Position numbers and translations under genes: made by a program | Notes under the pieces: model-generated | The model's input: the letters and a program-made list of their open reading frames with translations, nothing else | Databases searched by the model: none | Told to the model about the DNA's origin: nothing | From: JAGRAX01 sp041391365 | Lineage (GTDB): Bacteria; Bdellovibrionota_G; JALEGL01; JAGRMV01 | Reading direction: 5' to 3' | DNA: 64,000 nt | Assembly: GCA_041391365.1 (NCBI GenBank) | Contig: JAWKOC010000001.1 | Coordinates: 620,001-684,000 of the forward strand | Shown here: one piece after another, positions 17,498 to 26,684 of the stretch | Position numbering within the stretch: position 1 is the stretch's first letter | Layout: every line of letters starts with the position of its first letter

Positions 17498-19083
17498 CCA
17501 AAACTCCTACACGATCAGACGTCGCTTTCTTCCAGACCGTGATTGCAATTGGAGAGGCAGAGTAGTACTCAAATGGATAGCTACAAATGCATTTCCAAAC
17601 ATCACCTGATTCCGTAGATGGTTGAAATCCGCAGTCAAACATTTTATATGCAAGTGTCTTGCGAATCACATTTTGATTTCATAGGTTGTCTCACCGTAAT
17701 ACATTCCCTCACGAAAATATTTTTTCTTAACTCGTCATTTCCCTGAACCCAAGCTAAACGATGTCGAGTTGGATTTTCTACAAAAAAATAAGTAAATCCA
17801 TTTACTGATAATTTTGAAAGTCGATTGTCATTTTGGGAAAGCAAAATCACTTGATCATCTGTATTAGACCGAGCTTTTTCAGAACCAATCCACAGTGGAT
17901 GTCCAAAATAAGCAATCCATGGTCGAAATTCTTGATGAGCATAGATGACAATAGACTCCCTCTTTGCATTCTCTGTTTTGAGATCATGTACAGAAGCTAC
18001 CACAGAATCAAAAAAATCATTTCGGTAGTACCTTCGAGGATCCTCCATTCGTAAAAAATAAATCAGAAATGGAAGAGTAAGAAGAAAGATCGTTCCATAC
18101 TGAAAACCTCTACCATGCCAAATGAAACGAATCAATTGCACACAACAAGCAAAACCAAAAACAATCATACTCGCCATCCAAACCACCTTGAATTCAGGAA
18201 GGTATTGGGAAATACATGCAAGAAAAAATGTATATAGACCTCCACTCACAAAAAATCTCATCCAAACATTGGATCGATCATAGGGAAGCATTTTCCCTAG
18301 CAAAAAAAGAAAAATTCCAAATGCATAGGTCAATACAATAACAATATATTCAACGTCTACTATGATTCTGAAATAGATACATGTTAGCAGGACCAATGCT
18401 CCAACCCCGGTGATCAGACAGGCCACCCAAAATCTACGATCGATCAAATTTTTATTCGACGAACTCCAACCTAAGAAAAAAAGACTTGGTACCCAAAACC
18501 AGTACCAAGATGAAATCAAAGCTGGAATAAATATCCAAAAAAAAGACACTATCATCTGACCTTTTTTTCCTATTTCATCCCAAAATAAGAAAAAGATCAT
18601 AAAAAGCGCAACCAGTATGGTTAAATTTTCCTCCCCCAAGGTTCCCATTCTCCCTTGAAATCGAATATCTGGATATAAAAGAAAGAAAAGTGTGCCCACC
18701 AAAGCAATCCAAACATTGTGAGTTAGAAATAACAAAAGCAGAAAACATAAGAAAACCGTCGTCGTTGATAAAAAAACCGAAACATACGCCGACATTTGCG
18801 CCCTTGATGCTTTTGAGGGTTGAAATGAGACTATTTTTGATATGATCCAATCAAAACCCCATGGCCAATGGGGGGCAATCAATCTATTTTTTTTGAGAGT
18901 ATCCGCCTCATCATCCATGATGGATTCTACTCTTGCCATACGAAGGTAAAATGAATCATCTCGCGAGTATGCATTTTTGGATGGCAAAAAATCATCATGA
19001 TTGTAAACTCGGAGCCAACAAGCTGAAACAATCAGCCCTAAAACAATCAAACATTGAAGAAAAAGAAAGGTGATTTTTTTCAC
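17490..19083 (-). CDS. STT3/GT-C-like polytopic membrane glycosyltransferase (frameshifted 3' end)
   Basis: As written, 479 residues end at 17644 with about ten membrane helices after an N-terminal anchor. The first loop has SRDDSFYLRMARVE, recalling the acidic motif of STT3/PglB oligosaccharyltransferases (D-x-YYHLRM); GRMGTLGEEN lies in a later loop. The apparent C-terminus runs out of frame. Adding one base at a T6 run (17720-17725) and at a T4 run (17671-17674) gives KKYFREGMYYGETTYEIKNV and a further 50 residues ending at 17490, overlapping the next GT start. I infer a lipid-linked-sugar transferase; an STT3-type oligosaccharyltransferase is the closest guess. Confidence 0.6.
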
Positions 19084-19114
19084 GCTTGATTCATTCCATC
19101 AATACAAAATCATA

Positions 19115-19806
19115 TCAAACAAATACATCCTTGCTTTCAGAGCCAAACATAATGACTCGATCATTTTCATTTAGCTCCATAATCTTTTCAATAACAACTT
19201 CGCTTTTCACATCTGGTTTGAATACAACGCGAAAAAAAAGTTCCAATGCTGTACCCTGCCGTATCGTGCTGGTCGAAATTGATTTCAGTGTAACCGATAC
19301 AGAGGAAAGGTATTCTTTGATGTGATCAATTTTTTCGAATCAATGGGCAAATAGACTTTTACAAAAAATTCAGAAGAATCTATTCCACCAACTTCTAATT
19401 TTTCCAAAAGATAGATCAAAAGACCTACCGAAAAGGAAATTAATACAGCTACACCTCTAAGGCCAACTCCACAGGCCATGCCAACAGCCATCGCGTAAAA
19501 AATATACATGGTATCTTTTGGGTCTTTCATAGCGGTTCGAAACCGAATGATTGACAGTGCCCCAACCAAGCTAAAGGCTCTGGCAATATTACTTCCAATG
19601 ATATTCATGATGATGGCAATCAATACACACATAATCACCAAAACCTGAAACATCGTACTCGAGTAATTGGAATTTCTACTCGTAAATTTATAGAAGTATG
19701 CAACCACAACACCCAAAATAGAGGCCAGAAAGGCAGATACTGCCGCATTCAAAAACAACATCTCGGGATCAATTCCCGCTACAGACCTTCCCAAAAAATC
19801 TATCAT
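19115..19806 (-). CDS. DUF4956 membrane protein (frameshifted)
   Basis: The N-terminal 160 residues contain four membrane helices and the diagnostic DUF4956 stretch (SLVGALSIIRFRTAMKDPKD, then YIFYAMAVGMACGVG). The visible ORF stops at 19285. One extra A in the minus-strand A6 run (plus T6 19330-19335) restores a cytoplasmic C-terminal domain of about 70 residues ending at 19115, giving the usual length of about 230. DUF4956 proteins occur next to VTC-domain proteins, as here, 13 bases after the VTC gene. Function is not established. Confidence 0.8.
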
Positions 19807-19819
19807 TTCAATTTCCCTT

Positions 19820-20557
19820 TCACGTCAGCACACATTTTTTCACTGCTTCACTGAACTTTGAATATCGACCCTTCCGCAGCTCAAGGCCCTTCACCAAGGC
19901 AACAAACCATTTGGGGAGGGTCTTTGTTCCTTTGACTTCAAAAATAGCCTGATCTGGAGGCAATAAATCTATCATATCCATCTGTACATCGTCAGAAAAA
20001 TTCATTTTTTCAGCTTTCGCGCCTTGAACTTGGTAGTCAATGGTAAAGCGAAGAGGTTGTACCCCTTCGTATAAAAACGCCTTACGACGATATCGAGTAT
20101 AGACAATGGGTTGATGTTTAAGTCTCTGACTCATAAGCTGCATTTCACAATACCAAAGTTTTTCCTGAACCTTTGAAAATGGACAGTCGGCAACCTCTAA
20201 AAAGGCCTCTATGTTTTCTACTGCGCAAGGAAGTCTTTTTTTGATTACTCTTTGATTGAATCTTTGTTTGATTTCGTAGTAGACATTCTCAAACTGACCT
20301 CCATAGGATCTCACTCTCATCTTTTTTCGATAGGCTTGACCTTCAATGTTTTCATAAAACGCATCTAATCTGGACGAGTCCAAATAGCAGCTCAAAACAT
20401 CATATTGTCCATCATTTCCATGTGAATCGGTAATGCAAATCGATTCCAACAATTCTTCCAACTTTTGAGCCTGAAGGGATTCTATTCTATATTTGTATTC
20501 AAACCTATCCAAGGTGCAATCTCCGTTAGAGTTTTGTATTGATTGGGCCATTGACAC
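19820..20557 (-). CDS. VTC-domain protein (polyphosphate polymerase-like)
   Basis: About 245 residues forming a VTC tunnel-fold domain. It shows the expected alternation of charged residues on strands: FEYKYRI, RKKMRVRSYGG, YYEIKQRFNQRVIKKRLP, YTRYRRKAF, RFTIDYQV and IFEVKGT. In yeast Vtc4 such residues bind triphosphate and metal in polyphosphate synthesis. Whether the bacterial relative makes polyphosphate or acts on another substrate is not settled. The start overlaps the CotH gene by 75 bases; a TTG at 20512 next to the domain is an alternative. Operon: CotH-VTC-DUF4956-STT3-like-GTs. Confidence 0.85.
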   Translation of the reverse strand: MSMAQSIQNSNGDCTLDRFEYKYRIESLQAQKLEELLESICITDSHGNDGQYDVLSCYLDSSRLDAFYENIEGQAYRKKMRVRSYGGQFENVYYEIKQRFNQRVIKKRLPCAVENIEAFLEVADCPFSKVQEKLWYCEMQLMSQRLKHQPIVYTRYRRKAFLYEGVQPLRFTIDYQVQGAKAEKMNFSDDVQMDMIDLLPPDQAIFEVKGTKTLPKWFVALVKGLELRKGRYSKFSEAVKKCVLT

Positions 20558-23232
20558 TGCTCTGCATAAAACAACCTGTCAATTTTGTGTGGAACGTCTT
20601 GAATGGTGAATGTCTCAATGACCCGATTGATGGCTGGCTCTGTGACCTCAATTTTTTTTGCCCGTAGCTGATTCAGAAGAAGACATCCACCAGCTACAAA
20701 TTCATTTTTTTTCCGATAGAGACTAAAATCTCTTTCATTGTTCTTCAAAGAATTGTGTTGTGACACCACCCTACTCTCATCTTTCACAGCAATTCCAATG
20801 GAGGCTTGCTCTATATGATTGTTCTGAACAAATGCATAACTTCTTTCTCCAACTGAAATGCCTTTGTCGTGAGTTCTTGAAAAAGTATTGGAAAGTATTT
20901 TTGCTCTAGCATAGGAAATATCTACTCCATCATTTTGAATTTCTTGAAATGAAGAATTTTTTAGCTCCAAAATACAAAAATCACAATCAAAACCATCTGC
21001 ATATATCGATTGAAAACTCAAATGTGTTCCAATGACGTTTCCGTATTTTACATTCAACGCATCTTCACCAAAATTTTTCTCAAAACTTACATGATCCAAT
21101 CGAACATTTTGAGATCGATACACAGAGAGCATTCCTGTAAATGCATAAAGTCCCCAGGTTGTTTCGGACCCGCCTCGAAAAATGGCATGAGAAATAGAAA
21201 AATTATCTGATCGATTGACAATTGCCACCACCCCCCATGAATTGGCAAGATCATAGGACTCAAACACGATAGGGTTTTCTTTTGTCCCTTGAATCTGGAC
21301 TTCTCCTTCTACAATCAAAGAAACATCCTTTCGAAGTCGAATGGTAGTACCGGGTTTGATGATGAGAGTTTCTAAGGTAGACACCAGAAAAGTACTTTTC
21401 AAATCTATCGTGTTTTCCCAAGTGATCACCTTTTTTTTAGGATGTTTCTTTGGAGTATCGTGTTTTCCTTTTCTCTCATAAACATTCTGAGTATTTTCCA
21501 TCACCACTGTTCTTGAATCTTGTGTAATCGCATTGGATCCAATGAGAGAAATGTTGTCTACTTTTGACAACTCTTCAGAAGAATCAAATGAAATGGAAAC
21601 GGAATCAACCTTTTGATCCAATCTCCACAAAGGTACATTGATATGATTTGGCTCCTCTGAAAATTTTTCAAAAGATAGTTTTGAGTCTATATGACCTTGG
21701 ACAGGTAGACAGTATTCATTCGGCATGAATGGTTTGCTACATCGGTGATCTTCCAGCGAGTAGGATATGGGGGTTTTTCCAAACATTGATACACGAACCA
21801 TAGATTTCAAAGGTTGGGCATCTTTTTTGGGCACAATTTTAATCCATGAAACATCAAAACCTGCAACCCCTTTGTAGACTAACGATCCTAGGACGGTAGA
21901 TTGGTCTTTTATAGACGCGTTTGCATACAAAACATCCTGTGAAAACTCCTTGCGTAAATATTCATGACGTCTTTTGATATTCATGAGAACTTTTATTACT
22001 TGCTCCTCCCACTTTTCATTGGTCAGGTCACGCAATCCAGAATCACCAGTATACGTATATTCTTTGAGTGTATCGGCATACATATCTGGACGAATTCCAT
22101 CTATCATCTGCTTTGCAATATAAAGTTTTCTTGAAAGAGAAAGATCTTCATGAATCATTTTCCAAACCATTTTGTTTTTTTCTAGTTGATAGACAGGATC
22201 GAAAAGAAGTCTCGATAAAATCATATCTCCTGCAAAATATGATTTTTCATTAGATCTTCCCAAAAGAGGATCCCAAATTACAGGGACAAATTTTCCACGA
22301 GATGGATCAAAGATCATCTTGATGTTGTGAAAACTATCCTGGTGATAAAGACCTAAAACCGTATTGAATGCATGCCACTTGATAAGTTCTTCTCGATCAA
22401 CAACCTCAAAAATTTTCTTGGAAAAAGCTTCAAATTGATCTTCTTGAATCATTCTCATGGCGTGAGTCAGTGCAAAAAGCTCTTTGGGTTCGGTTTCTTT
22501 TTGAACTCGGAAAACTCCACCTGGAGATTCCCAGTTTTTTGAATCAAACCAATCACCTCCTCGATCAAAGTAGTAAATTTTCCCTTCAGGAAGTCGATGG
22601 TTCATCAAAAAATATTTATCTACCTGTTCTACAAAAAGCATTACCCCCAGATAAGCTCCATTCAATCTTGCATGAACAAAGTAACTCAATGGTGCCAACA
22701 ACCCAACTTGGTGGGCATAGGTATAGGTCAAAGCATTGTCGATATGGCTAGCAAACTTCGGAGAAACAAGATTGATCCTCTTTTGACCGTTGAAGAGATG
22801 CTCGTTAGGAACATTGATTCTCCAGGATTTTTTTCTTTTTCCCCAGTGATAATAATTATCTCCCCTGTATTTTATTTTAACATTTGCTTTGTAGCTTTGA
22901 TCACCCCACAAAACTCCGTCTATATAATTATTTTCAGACTCAAGAGGACGAGGTGCGTGGAACATAAATGTATCTTTGGGAGGAATATCAGACTCTAAAT
23001 GTGCCAGACCCGGGGTTTTTACTCGAAGCTCATACACAGGTAGCTTCGTCGTGGTTGAATTTTCTGAATGGGATACCCACACCTTCACAAGCTTAGACCA
23101 AGAGAAATGTAGGGATGGAAACGCGTAAGGATTGACCAAAGCAAAAGCAATTAGCGCTATAATAGGCAACGCGATCACAAATCTTGACCGAAAGAAGGCC
23201 ACGAAGATATGTTTACATTCAGACAATGACAC
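20482..23232 (-). CDS. CotH-kinase-family protein with beta-helix domain
   Basis: 916 residues from a GTG. An N-terminal membrane anchor (about 17-34) places the rest outside the cytoplasm. A CotH-kinase-like domain spans about 110-420, with KIKYRGDNYYHWGKRKKSW, VEQVDKYFL, YHQDSFHNIKM and PVIWDPLLG, the last two matching the family's metal/ATP-site pattern. A linker of about 150 residues follows, then a right-handed parallel beta-helix (about 640-850) of short N/G/S-rich turns. CotH proteins can phosphorylate surface proteins in Bacillus. The combination with VTC and DUF4956 suggests a surface-polymer or phosphate-related system. Confidence 0.8.
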   Translation of the reverse strand: MSLSECKHIFVAFFRSRFVIALPIIALIAFALVNPYAFPSLHFSWSKLVKVWVSHSENSTTTKLPVYELRVKTPGLAHLESDIPPKDTFMFHAPRPLESENNYIDGVLWGDQSYKANVKIKYRGDNYYHWGKRKKSWRINVPNEHLFNGQKRINLVSPKFASHIDNALTYTYAHQVGLLAPLSYFVHARLNGAYLGVMLFVEQVDKYFLMNHRLPEGKIYYFDRGGDWFDSKNWESPGGVFRVQKETEPKELFALTHAMRMIQEDQFEAFSKKIFEVVDREELIKWHAFNTVLGLYHQDSFHNIKMIFDPSRGKFVPVIWDPLLGRSNEKSYFAGDMILSRLLFDPVYQLEKNKMVWKMIHEDLSLSRKLYIAKQMIDGIRPDMYADTLKEYTYTGDSGLRDLTNEKWEEQVIKVLMNIKRRHEYLRKEFSQDVLYANASIKDQSTVLGSLVYKGVAGFDVSWIKIVPKKDAQPLKSMVRVSMFGKTPISYSLEDHRCSKPFMPNEYCLPVQGHIDSKLSFEKFSEEPNHINVPLWRLDQKVDSVSISFDSSEELSKVDNISLIGSNAITQDSRTVVMENTQNVYERKGKHDTPKKHPKKKVITWENTIDLKSTFLVSTLETLIIKPGTTIRLRKDVSLIVEGEVQIQGTKENPIVFESYDLANSWGVVAIVNRSDNFSISHAIFRGGSETTWGLYAFTGMLSVYRSQNVRLDHVSFEKNFGEDALNVKYGNVIGTHLSFQSIYADGFDCDFCILELKNSSFQEIQNDGVDISYARAKILSNTFSRTHDKGISVGERSYAFVQNNHIEQASIGIAVKDESRVVSQHNSLKNNERDFSLYRKKNEFVAGGCLLLNQLRAKKIEVTEPAINRVIETFTIQDVPHKIDRLFYAEQCQWPNQYKTLTEIAPWIGLNTNIE

Positions 23233-23306
23233 TGGTTATGTTTTACTATAATTCAAATCCACCCTATAGTGAATCCTTGGGCATGAATTGACGACAACAG
23301 AGAGCC
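23233..23306. promoter_or_regulatory. divergent promoter region between the CotH operon and the GT4 gene
   Basis: A 74-base spacer. On the plus strand TTTACT, a 17-base spacer and TATAGT point toward the gene at 23307. On the minus strand a TATAGT lies about 14 bases before the CotH GTG, without a good -35. The -10-like boxes are short and share CTATAG palindromes, so assignments are tentative. Confidence 0.35.
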
Positions 23307-24365
23307 ATGAATAAGACCTCAACACCGACTTATTTGATCTATAACTCTCTTCAGCCGTATCATGGTTCAAGTGCAAGGCTCCTTTTGATGGTTGCTCATA
23401 TGAAATCTTCCCATCAAGAAGTCATTTGGAAACAAGCTGGCCCAAGTTTTTTTCGAGCATGGCTTGATGTCGTTTGTTGGGCTTGGAGCGAATCTTTTGA
23501 TGTCTTCTTTACACAGAAATTCAACCCTCTTACCTTAGCAGGACTGATGGTTGCCAAACTCAGAGGGAAGAGAACCATTGTAGATTGGGACGATTGGGAC
23601 ACTGGACTCCAACGCAATTGGATGTTCACCATCGTCATGAGCATCTGCGAGACCATAGGTCCTCATGTGCCAGACGTCATCAGTTCTCACAGCACAACCA
23701 TCAAGAAAAAAGTGCCCACCAAAACGACATTTCGATGGATCTCTCAGTCCATAGAATCTCCCTCACCTCATTCATCGGGAAACCACATTCACAGCTTGCT
23801 CAAAACCCTTCACGAACAAAACAAGGGGGTCATCGCCTATGTTTGCACCTTTACTTCAGGTGGGAGCGCAGAGTTGCCTTCCATCATACAAGCGTGGGCA
23901 AGGGAATCCTGCCGAAATCATCTGGTGATTTTTGGAGACGGTCCTTTGAAACACACCCATCAAGATCTCATTGATTCCCTGGGACTGGCACATATGATTC
24001 ATTTGGCAGGTTGGGTTGATCGATCCCAGCTCGCTCATACCCTACGACTTTTTGATGCAGGTTTGATTTGGATGGCAGACACCCCCGCCAACCGAGCAAG
24101 AGTTTCTTTGAAAACCTTGCACTACTTCCAGGCTGGAATTCCAGTATTTGGTCAGGCGGTGGGAGAGACCTTGCATCAATATGGAGCCTGGATCACACCA
24201 ACCTCTCTTGCAGATCTGGCTTGCATGAGCGCAGACCAATTCAAATCCCGTCACATTCGATTTGATCAACCCAATCTTTTGAATCAAATGGAAAAAGATC
24301 TTCAAACTCTGATTCACGAAGAAGAAAAAATCTTTTCGATGGAGAAAGATGGCAAATATTTGTAG
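23307..24365 (+). CDS. family 4-type glycosyltransferase
   Basis: 352 residues with GT-B features. The N-terminal half has a VDWDDWDTG loop, and the C-terminal half has VIFGDGPLKHTHQDLIDSLGL, HLAGWVDRSQL and ARVSLKTLHYFQAGIPVFG, matching the donor-binding half of GT4 enzymes (the usual E-x7-E site reads differently). It would transfer a nucleotide-sugar residue to a growing surface glycan. Its 3' end overlaps the convergent radical SAM gene by 52 bases, so each transcript carries antisense to the other. Confidence 0.75.
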   Translation: MNKTSTPTYLIYNSLQPYHGSSARLLLMVAHMKSSHQEVIWKQAGPSFFRAWLDVVCWAWSESFDVFFTQKFNPLTLAGLMVAKLRGKRTIVDWDDWDTGLQRNWMFTIVMSICETIGPHVPDVISSHSTTIKKKVPTKTTFRWISQSIESPSPHSSGNHIHSLLKTLHEQNKGVIAYVCTFTSGGSAELPSIIQAWARESCRNHLVIFGDGPLKHTHQDLIDSLGLAHMIHLAGWVDRSQLAHTLRLFDAGLIWMADTPANRARVSLKTLHYFQAGIPVFGQAVGETLHQYGAWITPTSLADLACMSADQFKSRHIRFDQPNLLNQMEKDLQTLIHEEEKIFSMEKDGKYL

Positions 24366-25401
24366 TTGGCCGCAATGGAGGGTTCCATTTTGCAGGAAAA
24401 ATAGCAGTTGGGACATTTGCCCTCAACCATATTTTTTCTCAGTTGGCTGGCCTCCGATCCCGTCCAAATCGATGACAAGGTGTGATCTTTGATGTTTCCC
24501 ACCCTTGGCAAATTGCCACACAGAAAAACGGACCCATCATAATAGACATCCAAAGCCAGATACCCAGCAAAACATGGGAATACCACCTGACTTGGTCTTT
24601 GAAAGTAGGTTCCAATGCCACGAATAAATCTAGCGCTTGGGCCAATTCGTTCTGGATGCTGCGCTTTTCTTTCTAGTAGACCCCTGACACAGTCCGAGAC
24701 CTGCATGGGAGTTAGATCCAAAAGATACATTTTTGCGTCTTGCGTAAGGTAATGTTTTTCTGTTGTGCTCACCGCTGAGAACTGTACCTTGGGAACTCCA
24801 ATGCTCAGAAGATGATCTATGGTTTGCAAAAGGTCTCAGCATTTTGTGAACACAAAACACTGTTGGTATCTACTTCCAAATGAGAAGGTTTTTCCTCCAA
24901 AAGGCGAATGAGATTTTCCGTTACCTGGGACACCCCGTTTACCCCCCGAATGGCTTCGTATACTTCTGGAAGGTGACTGTCATAAGAGAATGTAATTCGA
25001 TCCAAACCACTGTCATAGATTGCTTTTCTCTTTTTTTCCGACAAATTGAGAGCATTGGTCGTCATTTGAACGGTAAGTCCTCTTTTTTTCAAGGTGCGAA
25101 TGATGTCTAAGAAATCTTGTCGAATGGTGGGCTCTCCACCACCAAGGGTAACCAGTGGAATTCCCAACCTACGAATCTGATCAGCCAAAACATCAAAATC
25201 ACTCAAGGTGAGGATTTCCGGACCCTCTTTCATTTTCCACGAATCACAAGTCTGACATTTGGAGTTGCAAGCTAGATTGATCAATAAATTGATGGATACG
25301 GGAGAAGACCAATTTTTTCCGAGCCAATACCCAGGCTGTACTGTAAGTACGTTGAAAAACTGTCTGACTAGTTGCGTAAAATTAAGTCCTGCTATTTTCA
25401 A
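24314..25401 (-). CDS. radical SAM enzyme with C-terminal cysteine cluster (frameshifted)
   Basis: The frame 25401-24817 carries NLACNSKCQTC (CxxxCxxC, the 4Fe-4S cluster that cleaves SAM), LGGGEPTIRQDFLD and MTTNAL. The frame 24829-24314 carries the rest, including CFAGYLALDVYYDGSVFLCGN and CPNCYFSC, a SPASM/Twitch-like auxiliary cluster. Adding one T in the minus-strand T4 run (plus AAAA 24828-24831) joins them as AETFLQTIDHL, for about 362 residues. Substrate is unknown. It lies beside two other radical SAM genes and glycan-export genes. Confidence 0.8.
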
Positions 25402-25528
25402 GATCTTCTTATTTTACCCTATTTTTCGGAGAAATCTCTCTTTTGCTCGTGCAAGGACCATAGCCATTTCTTGCGATACAAATTTTATCAGAAAAGTGTC
25501 TTGCGCTTTCTATTTGGACTCTTCTATC

Positions 25529-25546
25529 TTATAATAATCATTATAA
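25529..25546. promoter_or_regulatory. AT-rich inverted repeat upstream of a radical SAM gene
   Basis: TTATAAT (25529-25535), AATC, ATTATAA (25540-25546) form perfect seven-base arms in the 174-base divergent spacer between two radical SAM genes. The left arm contains a TATAAT on the plus strand, so the site may be simply the -10 region or an operator overlapping it. Confidence 0.35.
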
Positions 25547-25575
25547 AGTTTTAAACCTTGAGTGATTGACCAACC

Positions 25576-26676
25576 ATGCATTTTACATCCAGAGTAGACA
25601 TCAATGTCGGATATTCCTGCAATGAAACATGCAAATTTTGCTATTACATTCAGACTGTAAAAGATCAATCCAAAGACAAAGACCTTCCAACGCAAGAAGT
25701 TAAAAACCAGATTCAGTACATCCGAAATCAGGGGATCCAAATTCTGGAATTTACTGGGGGCGAACCCACCATTCGAAACGATTTGGTCGAACTGATCCAA
25801 TTTGGAAAATCATTGGGTTTTTCTAGTATCAGTATGATCACCAACGGCCTTCGAACCGCGAACCTCGACTATTGCAAACAGCTGGTTGAGGCAGGCTTGG
25901 ACGATATTTTGGTCTCTATCCATGGACACCGAGCACAAGAGCACGATGATGTAACAGAAACCAAAGGTAGCTTTGAAAAAACTCTGCAAACCATCAAAAA
26001 CTTTCAATCCATTGGTGGAGTCAAAATCAGAGCCAACTGTGTCATCTCCGGATTCAATCATCAATATGCGGTGGAAACGTTAGCATTGTATCACTCTCTT
26101 GGAATTCAAACTGCAAATTTCATTTTGTTCAATCCCATCGTCGAAGCCGATTGGCAATCCGCCCCAGAACTCAATGTTGCCTACTCTGATGCTGCCCCCT
26201 ATATTCAAAAAGCGATCGACGAATACAAAGATAAAATTCAAAAAATCACCGTGCGCTATATTCCTCTTTGTTTGATGCAAGGGTATGAAAAATATGTCAC
26301 CAACATGCCTCAGATTCAGTACGACCCTGACGAGTGGGACTATGTAATTCGTACAAGAATTCGAGAAGGATATTTCTTGAGCACTGCAGCGATGATCGCA
26401 GGGCTAATACTGTACCCTTTCAAAACTCAGTCATTGAAATCCGGTTGGAACACATTCAAGCACCATGGACTCAAATATTTTTTGCAAATCAAAAATAAAG
26501 TGTACGGCGATGCATGCAAAAACTGTTCGCTCAAAGGTGTTTGTGATGGAGTTTGGAGAAAGTACGCAAATTGGAAAGGATTCAATGAACTTCACTCCAT
26601 CCCTGGGGAAAGAGTCAAAGATCTAACGTACTTCATCAAGAATAACCCCAATTTCTCGACTCCTTCAGAAAAGTGA
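25576..26676 (+). CDS. radical SAM/SPASM-like enzyme
   Basis: 366 residues. GYSCNETCKFCYY (about 13-25) is the CxxxCxxC SAM-cluster site. It is followed by EFTGGEPTIRNDLVELI, SMITNGL and VSIHGHRAQEHD, all typical of radical SAM TIM barrels. The C-terminal segment has CKNCSLKGVCDG, an auxiliary-cluster motif. It closely parallels the protein at 33313-34731 (RYIPLC..., DPDEWDY, C-x2-C-x5-C). The next gene overlaps it by a GTGA or starts nine bases later. Likely modifies a sugar, lipid or small peptide used in the exported polymer; substrate unknown. Confidence 0.85.
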   Translation: MHFTSRVDINVGYSCNETCKFCYYIQTVKDQSKDKDLPTQEVKNQIQYIRNQGIQILEFTGGEPTIRNDLVELIQFGKSLGFSSISMITNGLRTANLDYCKQLVEAGLDDILVSIHGHRAQEHDDVTETKGSFEKTLQTIKNFQSIGGVKIRANCVISGFNHQYAVETLALYHSLGIQTANFILFNPIVEADWQSAPELNVAYSDAAPYIQKAIDEYKDKIQKITVRYIPLCLMQGYEKYVTNMPQIQYDPDEWDYVIRTRIREGYFLSTAAMIAGLILYPFKTQSLKSGWNTFKHHGLKYFLQIKNKVYGDACKNCSLKGVCDGVWRKYANWKGFNELHSIPGERVKDLTYFIKNNPNFSTPSEK

Positions 26677-26684
26677 CGTTGAGA

